Both the position numbers and the translations under genes were made by a program. From positions 1 to 36,801 of the forward strand of contig WQYI01000015.1 in NCBI GenBank assembly GCA_009781315.1: a stretch of 36,801 bases of DNA. Direction: 5' to 3'. This DNA comes from Candidatus Endomicrobium embiratermitis. Its GTDB lineage: Bacteria; Elusimicrobiota; Endomicrobiia; Endomicrobiales; Endomicrobiaceae. Shown here one piece after another: positions 24,808 to 32,329 of the stretch (positions are counted from its first letter, which is position 1; each line of letters opens with the position of its first letter). The notes beneath the pieces were generated by a model. The model searched no databases. It saw only the letters and a program-made list of their open reading frames with translations, and was not told the DNA's origin.

Positions 24808-25745
24808 TCTTTCTTTCCAGAAATTGCTTTGCCCAGTCTGGCGCTTAGCTCTTTAGCCGAAAAATAGCCTTTATTTTTAAGCCTTTGGTTTAAGCTGGCC
24901 GTTTCAACAAGAACGGCAAAATTTCTTCCGGGAGCTACGGGAATTGTAATTTCAGGAACTTTTACGCCTAAAATTTCGGTATAATACTCTTCTATTCCCA
25001 GCCTTTCGTGTTTTTTAACGTTTTCCCACTCTTCAAGTTTTATGACAAGCTCAATATGCGACTCTTCAAGAATGCTTCCCACTCCGAAAAGATTGTTTAC
25101 GTCTATAATTCCCACTCCTCTTACTTCTATGAGATGTCTTGTAATTTCAATGCCGTTGCCTATAAGCGTCCGGCCGGAACGTTTTCTGATATTTACGATA
25201 TCGTCGGCAATAAGCATGTGGCTTCTTTTTACAAGCTCAAGGGCGCATTCGGACTTTCCTATTCCCGCCTTTCCCGTTATAAGAACTCCTAAACCGTAAA
25301 CGTTTACAAGAACCCCGTGCATTTTTACGGAGGGGGCAAGTTTTCCGTCAAGATAATAAATTAAATCCCCTATAAAAGAAGAAGAATTCAGAGGCGTTTT
25401 CAGCAAAGGGACTTTCTGAGCGGAAAAAACTTCAATCATCGCCGCGTTGGCGTCAAGCCCTCTTGTAAGAATACAGCATGTGGCGTTAGGGTGCGAGAAA
25501 AGTTTATTTAAAAGTTCTACCTGTTTAGAATGCTCCAGACTGTTTAGATAAGTATGTTCGCTTATGCCTATTACCTGCGTGCGTTCGTAGGGAAAATGTT
25601 CAAAATATCCGGTAAAAGCAAGACCCGGCCTGTTTATGTCCGGAACGGTAATTTTTCTGTCAAGTCCTTCACCGCCGGTCACAAGCTCAAGCTTAAGCTC
25701 TTCGCTTTTTTCTTTAATAAGCCTGCCTACGTCCAAAAACGGCAT
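24804..25745 (-). CDS. hprK: HPr kinase/phosphorylase
   Basis: 313 residues, normal length. The N-terminal domain covers about 1-130. The catalytic domain has the active-site His143 (MHGVLV), P-loop GKAGIGKS (158-165), DD at 181-182, and the family signature EVRGVGIIDV (207-216). The enzyme adds phosphate to Ser46 of HPr, and removes it, according to energy state. Its target HPr in this window keeps that serine. TAATG overlap with the ptsN stop and ATGA overlap with rapZ show tight coupling. Confidence 0.97.
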   Translation of the reverse strand: MPFLDVGRLIKEKSEELKLELVTGGEGLDRKITVPDINRPGLAFTGYFEHFPYERTQVIGISEHTYLNSLEHSKQVELLNKLFSHPNATCCILTRGLDANAAMIEVFSAQKVPLLKTPLNSSSFIGDLIYYLDGKLAPSVKMHGVLVNVYGLGVLITGKAGIGKSECALELVKRSHMLIADDIVNIRKRSGRTLIGNGIEITRHLIEVRGVGIIDVNNLFGVGSILEESHIELVIKLEEWENVKKHERLGIEEYYTEILGVKVPEITIPVAPGRNFAVLVETASLNQRLKNKGYFSAKELSARLGKAISGKKE

Positions 25746-26203
25746 TAATACGAATCCTCTTGCTGGATAATTTTCAAAATATCTTCTTTTGTTTTTGCGT
25801 CTTTTATCGCCTGTCTTAAAAATTTATCTTTAAAAAGCCTTGATATTCTGGACAAAGCTTTTAAATGCTGACCCGCGACTTCAACAGGTCCTACCAAAAG
25901 GAAAATTATATGGACCGGCTCGCCGTCCAAAGAATTGAATTCTATTCCTTTGCGAGAAATACCGAGCACCCCGACCTGTTCCTGCAAAATATCGGTTTTA
26001 CCGTGAGGAATCGCGACTCCCTGCCCTATCCCCGTAGAACCGAGTTTTTCTCTTTCAAGAACTACTTCTATGATCTCGTCAATCTTTTTCGCCTTTTTAG
26101 CATCCTTAAGAACTTCAGCCAGTTCGACTATCGCCGATTTTTTATCGGTAGCTTTCAGATCCGTTATAATAGCGTCGGAACTCAAAAAATCCATAATTTT
26201 CAT
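25745..26203 (-). CDS. ptsN: PTS EIIA of the fructose/nitrogen (PtsN) type
   Basis: 152 residues, single EIIA-Fru/Ntr domain. The phosphohistidine is His67 in GVAIPHGKT, preceded by LGSTGIGQG. GGAGG lies 7 nt before the ATG. With no EIIB or EIIC fused, it is probably regulatory, as PtsN is in proteobacteria. Its place after hpf and before rapZ repeats the proteobacterial rpoN-hpf-ptsN-rapZ order, with hprK inserted. No GAF domain or EI-Ntr is in view; HPr and EI encoded downstream could phosphorylate it. Confidence 0.93.
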   Translation of the reverse strand: MKIMDFLSSDAIITDLKATDKKSAIVELAEVLKDAKKAKKIDEIIEVVLEREKLGSTGIGQGVAIPHGKTDILQEQVGVLGISRKGIEFNSLDGEPVHIIFLLVGPVEVAGQHLKALSRISRLFKDKFLRQAIKDAKTKEDILKIIQQEDSY

Positions 26204-26235
26204 TTTACTGCCTCCAAAAATTTTCTTATATTCGT

Positions 26236-26787
26236 TTACATTTCAGGTTCTAAAAGAACTACCGAACCGCTGTCGTTTCTGTATAAAACATTCACTTTGT
26301 CGCTGGCGCTGTTTAAAAACATATACACTCTGTAGCCGAGCGTATCCATATTTTCAATTGCTTCTTCTATGCTTTCGGGGCGCAAATCAAACCTTTTAAT
26401 TTCCGAAATTTTTGTCCTTGAATCTTCCATGGAATCATAGGAAAAAATTTCATTGAGCATGTTTTTCTTTTCTTTTGCGACTTTGAGATTGCTTCTTCTG
26501 TGGATTTTGGATATTTCTTTTTGTTTTCTTAACTGTTTTTCAAGTTTGTCGATCGAAAGGTCTATGGATGCGTATAAATCCGGGGATTGCTCTTTTACTC
26601 TGAACGTAAGTTTTCCTACGTGAAAATTGATTTCGATAATTTGCCTGTTTTTTTCCGCCGATAAAACCGCGTGCGCCCAAACGTCATCGCCGTCGTAGAA
26701 TTTGCCCGCTCTGGAAATCTTTTTACGCACATAAGAATCAATCGCGTCGGTAAGCTTCAAATGTCTTGCCGTAATGTTAATCTGCAT
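26236..26787 (-). CDS. hpf: Ribosome hibernation promoting factor, long form
   Basis: 183 residues. The N-terminal HPF/YfiA domain (about 1-105: ITARHLKLTDAI, then YVRKKI) binds the 30S subunit. A linker and a C-terminal dimerisation domain (about 128-183: KRFDLRPESIEEAIENMD, then GYRVYMFLN) make it the long form, which pairs 70S ribosomes into 100S dimers. AAAGGAGAG precedes the ATG, and a sigma70-type promoter lies just upstream. It is the first gene of the hpf-ptsN-hprK-rapZ block. Confidence 0.96.
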   Translation of the reverse strand: MQINITARHLKLTDAIDSYVRKKISRAGKFYDGDDVWAHAVLSAEKNRQIIEINFHVGKLTFRVKEQSPDLYASIDLSIDKLEKQLRKQKEISKIHRRSNLKVAKEKKNMLNEIFSYDSMEDSRTKISEIKRFDLRPESIEEAIENMDTLGYRVYMFLNSASDKVNVLYRNDSGSVVLLEPEM

Positions 26788-26804
26788 GGCTCTCTCCTTT
26801 TTTC

Positions 26805-26835
26805 ATTATATACTAAATTCTTACTGAATTTTCAA
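26805..26835 (-). promoter_or_regulatory. Promoter of hpf and the downstream PTS genes
   Basis: -35 TTGAAA (26830-26835), 17-nt spacer, -10 TATATA (26807-26812); an alternative TATAAT at 26805-26810 has a 19-nt spacer. It lies right before the hpf ribosome site and after the repeat that ends the Lpt block. Confidence 0.55.
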
Positions 26836-26850
26836 TTCGAAATGATGCTC

Positions 26851-26932
26851 GGATGAATGGATGCATAGAGGCATAGCAAAGGCAAGTGTTGCTGCTTCGT
26901 ATCCATGCATCTATGCATCCTTGCCTCTAAGC
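26851..26932. repeat. Inverted tandem-unit element (GATGCATA type), lptB/hpf gap
   Basis: Left arm GGATGAATGGATGCATAG, then AGGCATAGC. Right arm ATCCATGCATCTATGCATCC, then TTGCCTCTAAGC. Same unit type as the element after typA. Confidence 0.75.
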
Positions 26933-26936
26933 TTCA

Positions 26937-26951
26937 CGGGGCTTTGCCCCG
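26937..26951. repeat. Small hairpin just after lptB
   Basis: Perfect 6-bp stem CGGGGC/GCCCCG around TTT, 2 nt after the lptB stop. No T tract follows on the minus strand, so it is not a standard terminator. Its core matches the GGCAAAGCC hairpins of other elements in the window. Confidence 0.6.
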
Positions 26952-26953
26952 CT

Positions 26954-27673
26954 TCACATCTTAAAATTATCGCCGAGATAAACTTTTCTGGCCTGAGGAT
27001 TGTCAAGAAGATCTCTCGCGCTGCCTTCAAGCAGGATTTTACCTTCATAAATTATATACGCCCTGTCGATAATTTCAAGAGTCTCCCTTACGTTGTGATC
27101 CGTAACGAGAATTCCCAGTCCGCGCTCTTTTAATTTTTTTATAATCTTTTGAATATCATCGACCGTTATAGGGTCTATGCCGACAAAAGGTTCGTCCAAA
27201 AGCAAAAATTTCGGGTCGTTAACCAAAGCCCTCGCGATTTCAAGCCTTCTTTTTTCTCCGCCGGACAGCGTTACGCTTAGCTGCGAACGGAGTTTCGTAA
27301 GGCCGAAATCCGCAAGCAGGGAATCGACTTTTTCTTTCTGCTCTTTTTTGGAAACCGGAAGCATCTGGGCTATGGCCGCCAGATTGTCTTCAACGGTCAA
27401 ACCTCTGAAAATCGACTGTTCCTGAGCCAAATATCCTATTCCCGCGCGCGCCTTTTTATACATAGGCCAGCCGGTTATTTCTTTATCGTCGAGATAAACG
27501 CTTCCGTCATAAGGTTTTATCAGTCCGACCGTCATATAAAAAGTCGTGGTTTTGCCGGCTCCGTTAGGTCCGAGCAAACCCACGATTTCGCCCTGTTTAA
27601 CGCTTATGCTTATGCCGTTAACCACCATTCTGTATTTATATTTTTTAAATAATTCTTCGGCTCTTAATATCAT
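26954..27673 (-). CDS. lptB: LPS export ABC transporter ATPase LptB
   Basis: 239 residues. Walker A GPNGAGKT (35-42), signature LSGGE (136-140), Walker B with LLLDEPFVGIDP (157-168) and H-loop His193. The EPF-GIDP form is typical of LptB. It powers extraction of lipopolysaccharide from the inner membrane together with LptF/G (not in window) and the LptC/LptA bridge encoded immediately upstream. The start overlaps the lptA stop by ATGA. Confidence 0.96.
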   Translation of the reverse strand: MILRAEELFKKYKYRMVVNGISISVKQGEIVGLLGPNGAGKTTTFYMTVGLIKPYDGSVYLDDKEITGWPMYKKARAGIGYLAQEQSIFRGLTVEDNLAAIAQMLPVSKKEQKEKVDSLLADFGLTKLRSQLSVTLSGGEKRRLEIARALVNDPKFLLLDEPFVGIDPITVDDIQKIIKKLKERGLGILVTDHNVRETLEIIDRAYIIYEGKILLEGSARDLLDNPQARKVYLGDNFKM

Positions 27674-28407
27674 TGTATTTTATCATCCATTTCTATTTTT
27701 GCTTCAACCGAACCGCTCATGACTATTTTTTTATTTTTATCGGAATTATAAAACGTCATTTTGTCGGCTTCGTAAACGCCTTTGCGGCCGTCATAATTCA
27801 CGTCGGCTACCGGTCTTTTTTCGCCTTTATTAAAATATACCGCTTCGTTTTTTTTCTCGAACAAAGCATTGTCGGAATATATTACGCCGGACGAAGTTAT
27901 AACCTCCACGTTTTTATACGCGTCTATCGTTTCGAGATTACGGTTTAGGACTATTTCCCGCGCGTTCAAAATAAGAGGCGCGCTTGAAGTCTTCATAAAA
28001 TATTTTACGTTTGTTTTATCCCCCCAAAGCTTCCCGCGTCCCGCTTCCATATTATAATCGGCATAAGAACCGTAAGCTTCCACAGGCTCGTTTTCGTCGG
28101 TCTTTGAAAAAATCCTGACATTTCCGACCGCGGATAAAATAGAATCTTTCCTGTTATAAGTCATCTCGTCGGCTTTGACCGTATTTTTGCCGCTTACGGC
28201 TTTGGAACCGCCTTTGGAAATTATTATTTCGCCGCTTTTTAAAACTTCTAATACGTCTCCCGTAACAACGGTTTTGTCCGCGAAGTTTTCCGCGTAAGAC
28301 ACGAGAAAAAACAGACAGAGTATAACAAAACTGCTAGCCGCCAGTCTTAGAAAGAATGACTTTTTGGTTTTTAATGACGATTTTATCAAGTTTTGTATCC
28401 GCCTCAA
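27670..28407 (-). CDS. lptA: LptA/OstA-family periplasmic LPS transport protein
   Basis: About 245 residues, a hydrophobic signal segment (about 20-39) followed by an OstA-like beta-jellyroll: VKADEMTYNRKDSILSAVGN, then AYGSYADYNMEAGRGKLWG and later similar strands. It carries lipopolysaccharide across the periplasm. The start is uncertain: no ATG is available near the N-terminus. The TTG at 28407 makes a 74-nt overlap with lptC, and a TTG at 28389 is an alternative. The position between lptC and lptB supports the call more than sequence alone does. Confidence 0.85.
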   Translation of the reverse strand: MRRIQNLIKSSLKTKKSFFLRLAASSFVILCLFFLVSYAENFADKTVVTGDVLEVLKSGEIIISKGGSKAVSGKNTVKADEMTYNRKDSILSAVGNVRIFSKTDENEPVEAYGSYADYNMEAGRGKLWGDKTNVKYFMKTSSAPLILNAREIVLNRNLETIDAYKNVEVITSSGVIYSDNALFEKKNEAVYFNKGEKRPVADVNYDGRKGVYEADKMTFYNSDKNKKIVMSGSVEAKIEMDDKIQ

Positions 28408-28873
28408 AAGATTTTCCGAAAACTGTTTCGTTTTGCCTTTTTATGATTACGTCATTTTTACTGTAAACTTTATTTTCTTTGGCGTTATATTGAAGGTTTG
28501 TCGTCTCTAAACGCTCGTTGTTCACGGTATCAACCGTGCATTTCCCGTGTCCGGATATATCGTAAGTTTCAAGATTGATATCAGCGCTTTCCGAAACTAA
28601 AGTCGACGAATATTGCCCGTCCTGATAAAATTTAACGCGCGGAAGTTTCAGGTGAGCTCTTTTTTTCTCCTCGTTTATTACTGCCGACTCTGACTCCAAA
28701 ATCATCTTGAGTTTTCCCGCTTCGGTTTCCGTTATGGTAAATTTTTCAACCGCCTGCTCTTCCATCGGCGGCATTTCTTCGATGACTGTTTTCTCCGCTT
28801 TACAACCGGCAATCAAAACAGAAACCAACGCTATAAAAACAAACAATGTGATTTTATATTTTTGAACGCACAT
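28334..28873 (-). CDS. lptC: LptC-like LPS export lipoprotein
   Basis: 179 residues from an ATG with AAAGGG upstream (a TTG eight codons earlier is a poorer start). A short hydrophobic segment ends in a lipobox, LIAG followed by Cys, so the protein is predicted to be a lipoprotein rather than the single-helix anchored form of E. coli. The rest is a beta-jellyroll with SESADINLETYDISGHG and YNAKENKVYSKNDV, as in LptC/YrbK. It links LptB2FG to LptA. Overlaps lptA by up to 74 nt in another frame. Confidence 0.87.
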   Translation of the reverse strand: MCVQKYKITLFVFIALVSVLIAGCKAEKTVIEEMPPMEEQAVEKFTITETEAGKLKMILESESAVINEEKKRAHLKLPRVKFYQDGQYSSTLVSESADINLETYDISGHGKCTVDTVNNERLETTNLQYNAKENKVYSKNDVIIKRQNETVFGKSFEADTKLDKIVIKNQKVILSKTGG

Positions 28874-28886
28874 CAAAATACCCTTT

Positions 28887-28942
28887 TCAATTAACAATTA
28901 AAAATTTACAATTGACAATTATTGTATGCTTCGCATTTTTTA
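28887..28942. repeat. Inverted tandem-unit element (CAATTWA type), lptC/lpxL gap
   Basis: Left arm CAATTAACAATTAAAAA, then TTTACAATTGACAATTA; centre with ATGC-TTC-GCAT hairpin. The right arm TTAATTGTTATTTG, then TTAATTGTAAATTGTC continues to about 28975 inside the acyltransferase reading frame. Confidence 0.7.
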
Positions 28943-29869
28943 TTAATTGTTATTTGTTAATTGTAAATTGTCATCCGTCTTTTGTGTTTTCCATCTCTCG
29001 TGAAACCACACCCATTGCCCGGGATATTGTCTTATATGTTCTTCTAAAATATCGGTGGCTTTTTGCGTCAAAGCAACCACGTCTTTGTCAAAGTCGCCCG
29101 ACGGCTCTATTTGTACGGGGCCCTCGACTACGGTTTTATGCCCGTATTTATCAATGCGCTGGTCAAGCCCGACCAAAACCTCGGCGCCGGTTCTTAAAGC
29201 CAAAACCGCAAGGCCGGAAGGCGTCCATGCGTCACGGCCGAAAAATTTTGTAAAAACTCCCGGGACTTTTGTATCCTGATCTATAAGCATGGCTATTATT
29301 TCGCCGTTCTTTAAAGCTTTTAATAGTTTTCTGGCGGTATCGGGAGCGTCTCTTAAAATAACGTTGACGTTTTTTCCCGTCCTGTAATTGACGAGCATAT
29401 CGTTTAATTCTTTTATATATATTTTTTTAGCCACAACGTTTACGGGAACGCCGAAATCGGCGACTGCCGCGGCGGTTATTTCCCAGTTTCCGGTGTGGGC
29501 GCTTACAAAAAGTATTCCTTTGCCTTTTTTTATTCCGTTTCTTATAAGATGGCTGTTTTCTATGCTTGATATGCTTTTTATAAAAGCGGAATCCATGCGC
29601 GGAAAATTAGCAAGCTCGAAAAAGTTTTTTCCCTGGTTTATGAAAATTTCTTTTACTATATCCGATATTTCTTTCTTAGATTTTTCGGGGAAACATCTTT
29701 TAAGATTTTCTTTCGCTTTTCTTGAGGCGCTCCACGCGAAATAATACGCCAGAGTCCCGAAAAAGCCGCCCATTGCGTTTACGGAAAAACGATACGGTAT
29801 AATTAAAACTATTTTTGAAAATACAAACGCGACGTAATAATAAATTTTGCGTCTGATTTTTTTCATCAT
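28943..29869 (-). CDS. lpxL: LpxL/HtrB-family lipid A acyltransferase
   Basis: 308 residues. One N-terminal membrane segment (about 10-27), then the acyltransferase motif H125-TGNW-E130, AMLIDQD, and the C-terminal WVWFHERWKT. The family adds secondary acyl chains to Kdo-lipid A at the inner membrane, matching the Kdo genes on either side. The start overlaps kdsC by ATGA. The last ten residues (DDNLQLTNNN) are encoded by the arm of an intergenic repeat, so the native C-terminus probably ended earlier. Which acyl position is modified cannot be told. Confidence 0.9.
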   Translation of the reverse strand: MMKKIRRKIYYYVAFVFSKIVLIIPYRFSVNAMGGFFGTLAYYFAWSASRKAKENLKRCFPEKSKKEISDIVKEIFINQGKNFFELANFPRMDSAFIKSISSIENSHLIRNGIKKGKGILFVSAHTGNWEITAAAVADFGVPVNVVAKKIYIKELNDMLVNYRTGKNVNVILRDAPDTARKLLKALKNGEIIAMLIDQDTKVPGVFTKFFGRDAWTPSGLAVLALRTGAEVLVGLDQRIDKYGHKTVVEGPVQIEPSGDFDKDVVALTQKATDILEEHIRQYPGQWVWFHERWKTQKTDDNLQLTNNN

Positions 29870-30402
29870 TTATATTTTTCCAAAATTCTTTTCCATTCGC
29901 CGCAGGCTTTCATTATTATTTCAATAACTTCCCTTGCCACTCCGTTTCCGCCGTCGAGACTCGAAACATAATCGACATATTTTTTGACTTCGGGGTTTGC
30001 GTCTTTGGGGCAAACGGAAAATCCGGCGACTTTTAATACCGGAATATCGACTATATCGTCTCCGATATAAGCTATTTCCGAAGCTTTAAAACCGGTTTCC
30101 TCCATAATGGACTCAAAAGCGGATTTCTTTCCCATGCAGTTTTGCACAAGATAGTCTATTCCCATGCTTTCGGCGCGAAGCCTTACCTGCTCGGATTCTC
30201 TTCCCGTAATCCACGCGGTCTTTATTCTGGGCAGAGTTCCTTTAAGTTCATGATAGCCAAGCCCGTCTTTGACGTTCCAGATTTTTATTTCCTCGCCGTT
30301 ATTTAAAACGATAATCTCGCCGCCCGTGAGCACGCCGTCCACGTCGCATGCGAGAAGCTTTATTTTTGAGGCTTTCTTTAATACTGTGGTTTTTATTGCC
30401 AT
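29866..30402 (-). CDS. kdsC: Kdo-8-phosphate phosphatase
   Basis: 178 residues, HAD-superfamily C0 type without a cap. Motif I is D20-V-D22-GVLT, motif II ITGRES, and motif III/IV GDDIVDIPVL. It removes phosphate from Kdo-8-phosphate made by KdsA. It is coupled to the acyltransferase gene by ATGA. A TATAAT lies a few nt before the start codon but would give an almost leaderless mRNA, so it was not called as a promoter. Confidence 0.94.
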   Translation of the reverse strand: MAIKTTVLKKASKIKLLACDVDGVLTGGEIIVLNNGEEIKIWNVKDGLGYHELKGTLPRIKTAWITGRESEQVRLRAESMGIDYLVQNCMGKKSAFESIMEETGFKASEIAYIGDDIVDIPVLKVAGFSVCPKDANPEVKKYVDYVSSLDGGNGVAREVIEIIMKACGEWKRILEKYK

Positions 30403-30444
30403 TTATTATAATCCATACCCTATAATTTTGACTGTTCGTTGAAA

Positions 30445-30532
30445 AACAGAATCCATTTTGTATTTAACATGAATCCCCGATTAAGACATTCTGGGATGAC
30501 AAAAGAGCGGAATAAAAACCGCTTTTGTCATT
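30445..30532. repeat. Dispersed palindromic repeat between kdsC and the small membrane gene
   Basis: Contains GAATCC, CCCCGATTAAGACATTC, GGGATGAC and a hairpin ATGACAAAAG-a-GCGG / CCGCTTTTGTCAT (30496-30532). Similar blocks occur at 33465-33525. This is the familiar genome-wide GTCATCCC...GGATTC repeat style. The hairpin covers the stop codon of the 76-residue gene. Confidence 0.65.
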
Positions 30533-30758
30533 TATTTACACTGCCTGTTTTACAAAGCCACGGCGTAATTTCGGACGAAATTTTTCTCATATAAGGTTTG
30601 AACAGGATATTTAATGCAAAAAATATTATAAGCAGCGCGACAAAAATTATAGCCGAAGTTTTTGCAAACCACTTATAAGTCGGCTGCCACGGGATTGCTT
30701 TTCTGTTGTTTTCTTCAAGCGCGGGCTGCGCGCTTGGTGCTTTTGTTTTATCTTTCAT
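30528..30758 (-). CDS. Small single-pass membrane protein of unknown function
   Basis: 76 residues: a charged, Pro-rich cytoplasmic-type N-terminus (about 1-32), one strong hydrophobic helix (about 35-53), then a short basic/polar tail with PWLC. Not recognised as any family. It is believed real because its ATG overlaps the kdsA stop (ATGA) with a GGCGGT-like site upstream, and because it lies on the same strand inside the Kdo block. It could be a membrane anchor or partner for Kdo enzymes. Its stop lies in a repeat, so the C-terminal residues may vary between strains. Confidence 0.65.
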   Translation of the reverse strand: MKDKTKAPSAQPALEENNRKAIPWQPTYKWFAKTSAIIFVALLIIFFALNILFKPYMRKISSEITPWLCKTGSVNK

Positions 30759-31579
30759 TGTTTTACCGCCTTATCTATCGCGATTGATTTTTTTAAAATA
30801 TCTTCAAATTGTTTTAAATTCACGCTGTTTGCCCCGTCGGAAAGAGCTTTATCGGGATTTTCATGGACTTCCGTAAACAACGCCGCAACGCCGACCGCGG
30901 CGGCCGCTTTGGAAAGAGGCAGTACAAACTCCCTGTTTCCGCCGCTCTGAAGCCCGTTTCCTCCCGGAAGCTGCACGCTGTGAGTAGCGTCAAAAATTAC
31001 CGGACAGCCCGACTGTTTCATTATCTCAATTCCCCTGAAATCCACCACAAGATTATGATATCCGAATGTCGCTCCGCGTTCGGTTAATGTTATTTTATCG
31101 TTTCCGAAACTTTCCGATTTTTTTATTACGTTAAAAATATCTTCGGGCGCGAGAAATTGGCCTTTTTTTATATTTACCGGTTTTCCTGTTTTGGCACAGG
31201 CTTTTATTAAATCCGTCTGCCTCGACAAAAAAGCGGGAATTTGTATTATATCGACAATTTTCGCAGCCAAAGCAGCCTGCTCTTCCGTATGAATGTCGGT
31301 TAAAACCGGAATATTAAGTTTTTCTTTGATTTTTGCAAGTATTTCAAGCCCTTCTTCTATTCCCGGACCTCTGTAAGAAGACACGGACGAACGGTTTGCT
31401 TTATCGTAAGACGCTTTAAAAATAAACGGAACATTCAGAGCAGAAGTTATTTCTTTCAATTTTGAAGCTATGGAAAAAGCGTGTTCTTCGCTTTCAATAA
31501 CGCAGGGCCCCGCAATAACCGCCAACGGATTATCGTTAGAAAGTACTACGTTGCCGATCTCTATTTTTTTATTTTGCAT
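30755..31579 (-). CDS. kdsA: Kdo-8-phosphate synthase, metal-dependent class
   Basis: 274 residues, DAHP/KDOPS aldolase barrel. It joins PEP and arabinose-5-phosphate into Kdo-8-phosphate. IAGPCVIES carries Cys26; with His200 (DATHSVQLPGG), Glu237 and Asp248 (TEVHENPDKALSDGANS) this is the metal-binding quartet of class II enzymes, where E. coli KdsA has Asn in place of Cys. KASYDKANRSS and LTDIHTEEQ are standard. AAGGA precedes the ATG. Confidence 0.97.
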   Translation of the reverse strand: MQNKKIEIGNVVLSNDNPLAVIAGPCVIESEEHAFSIASKLKEITSALNVPFIFKASYDKANRSSVSSYRGPGIEEGLEILAKIKEKLNIPVLTDIHTEEQAALAAKIVDIIQIPAFLSRQTDLIKACAKTGKPVNIKKGQFLAPEDIFNVIKKSESFGNDKITLTERGATFGYHNLVVDFRGIEIMKQSGCPVIFDATHSVQLPGGNGLQSGGNREFVLPLSKAAAAVGVAALFTEVHENPDKALSDGANSVNLKQFEDILKKSIAIDKAVKQ

Positions 31580-31600
31580 TTTTATTTCCTTAATAGCAGC

Positions 31601-32329
31601 TTAGCCGCCAAGCATTCGCTCTACTCTTAAAACGTCATGGGGAGTATCTACCCCGGCAGAATCTTTTTTCGCAATGACGACTTTTATTTTCTTTCCGTTT
31701 TCCAAAGCCCTTAACTGCTCGAGACATTCGGCTTTTTCAAGAACCGACGGACGGCTTTTTGTAAAATCCGTTAAAAAATCCTTTTTATATCCGTAAATGC
31801 CCATGTGTTTATAATATTTTATTTTCGCGCTGTCTCTGTTGTAAGGAACCGGGAACCTTGAAAAATACAAAGCATACCCGACTTTGTCAAAAACGACTTT
31901 TACTATATTGGGATTTTTTATATCTTCGTCTTTTTTTAAAGGATAAGCCGCCGTTATAAATTCGAGTTTTTTGTTCTTTTTCATTTCGGACGACAGTTTA
32001 TCTATCAAAGCGGGATCTATTAAAGGTTCGTCTCCCTGAACATTTATAAAAATGCCGTAATTTTTAAGAAATTTTGACGCGACAAACGCTATTCTGTCGG
32101 TTCCGCTTTTACAATTTTTGGGCGTCATAAACGCGTTATATCCGAATTTTTTTACGGCCTCAAAAATTCTTCTATCGTCGGTCGCAACCGCAAAAAAATC
32201 CGTATTTTTACACTTTCCGACCCTTTCAAGAACCCGAAGTATCAACGGTTTGCCTTTTATCAAAGCAAGAGGTTTGCCCGGAAACCTGCTTGAACCGTAT
32301 CTTGAAGGTATTATAACCGCGGTTTTCAT
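31601..32329 (-). CDS. kdsB: CMP-Kdo synthetase
   Basis: 242 residues. Nucleotidyltransferase motifs: IIPSRYGSSRFPGKPL (7-22), NVQGDEPLI, and RFPVPYNRD followed by HMGIYGYK. It activates Kdo with CTP for transfer to lipid A. It starts in the stop of the heptose kinase gene (ATGA) and is followed by kdsA after 21 nt. Confidence 0.97.
   Translation of the reverse strand: MKTAVIIPSRYGSSRFPGKPLALIKGKPLILRVLERVGKCKNTDFFAVATDDRRIFEAVKKFGYNAFMTPKNCKSGTDRIAFVASKFLKNYGIFINVQGDEPLIDPALIDKLSSEMKKNKKLEFITAAYPLKKDEDIKNPNIVKVVFDKVGYALYFSRFPVPYNRDSAKIKYYKHMGIYGYKKDFLTDFTKSRPSVLEKAECLEQLRALENGKKIKVVIAKKDSAGVDTPHDVLRVERMLGG

Noticed and set aside
26937-26951. Terminator after lptB
   Set aside because: The hairpin is short and no T tract follows on the minus strand.
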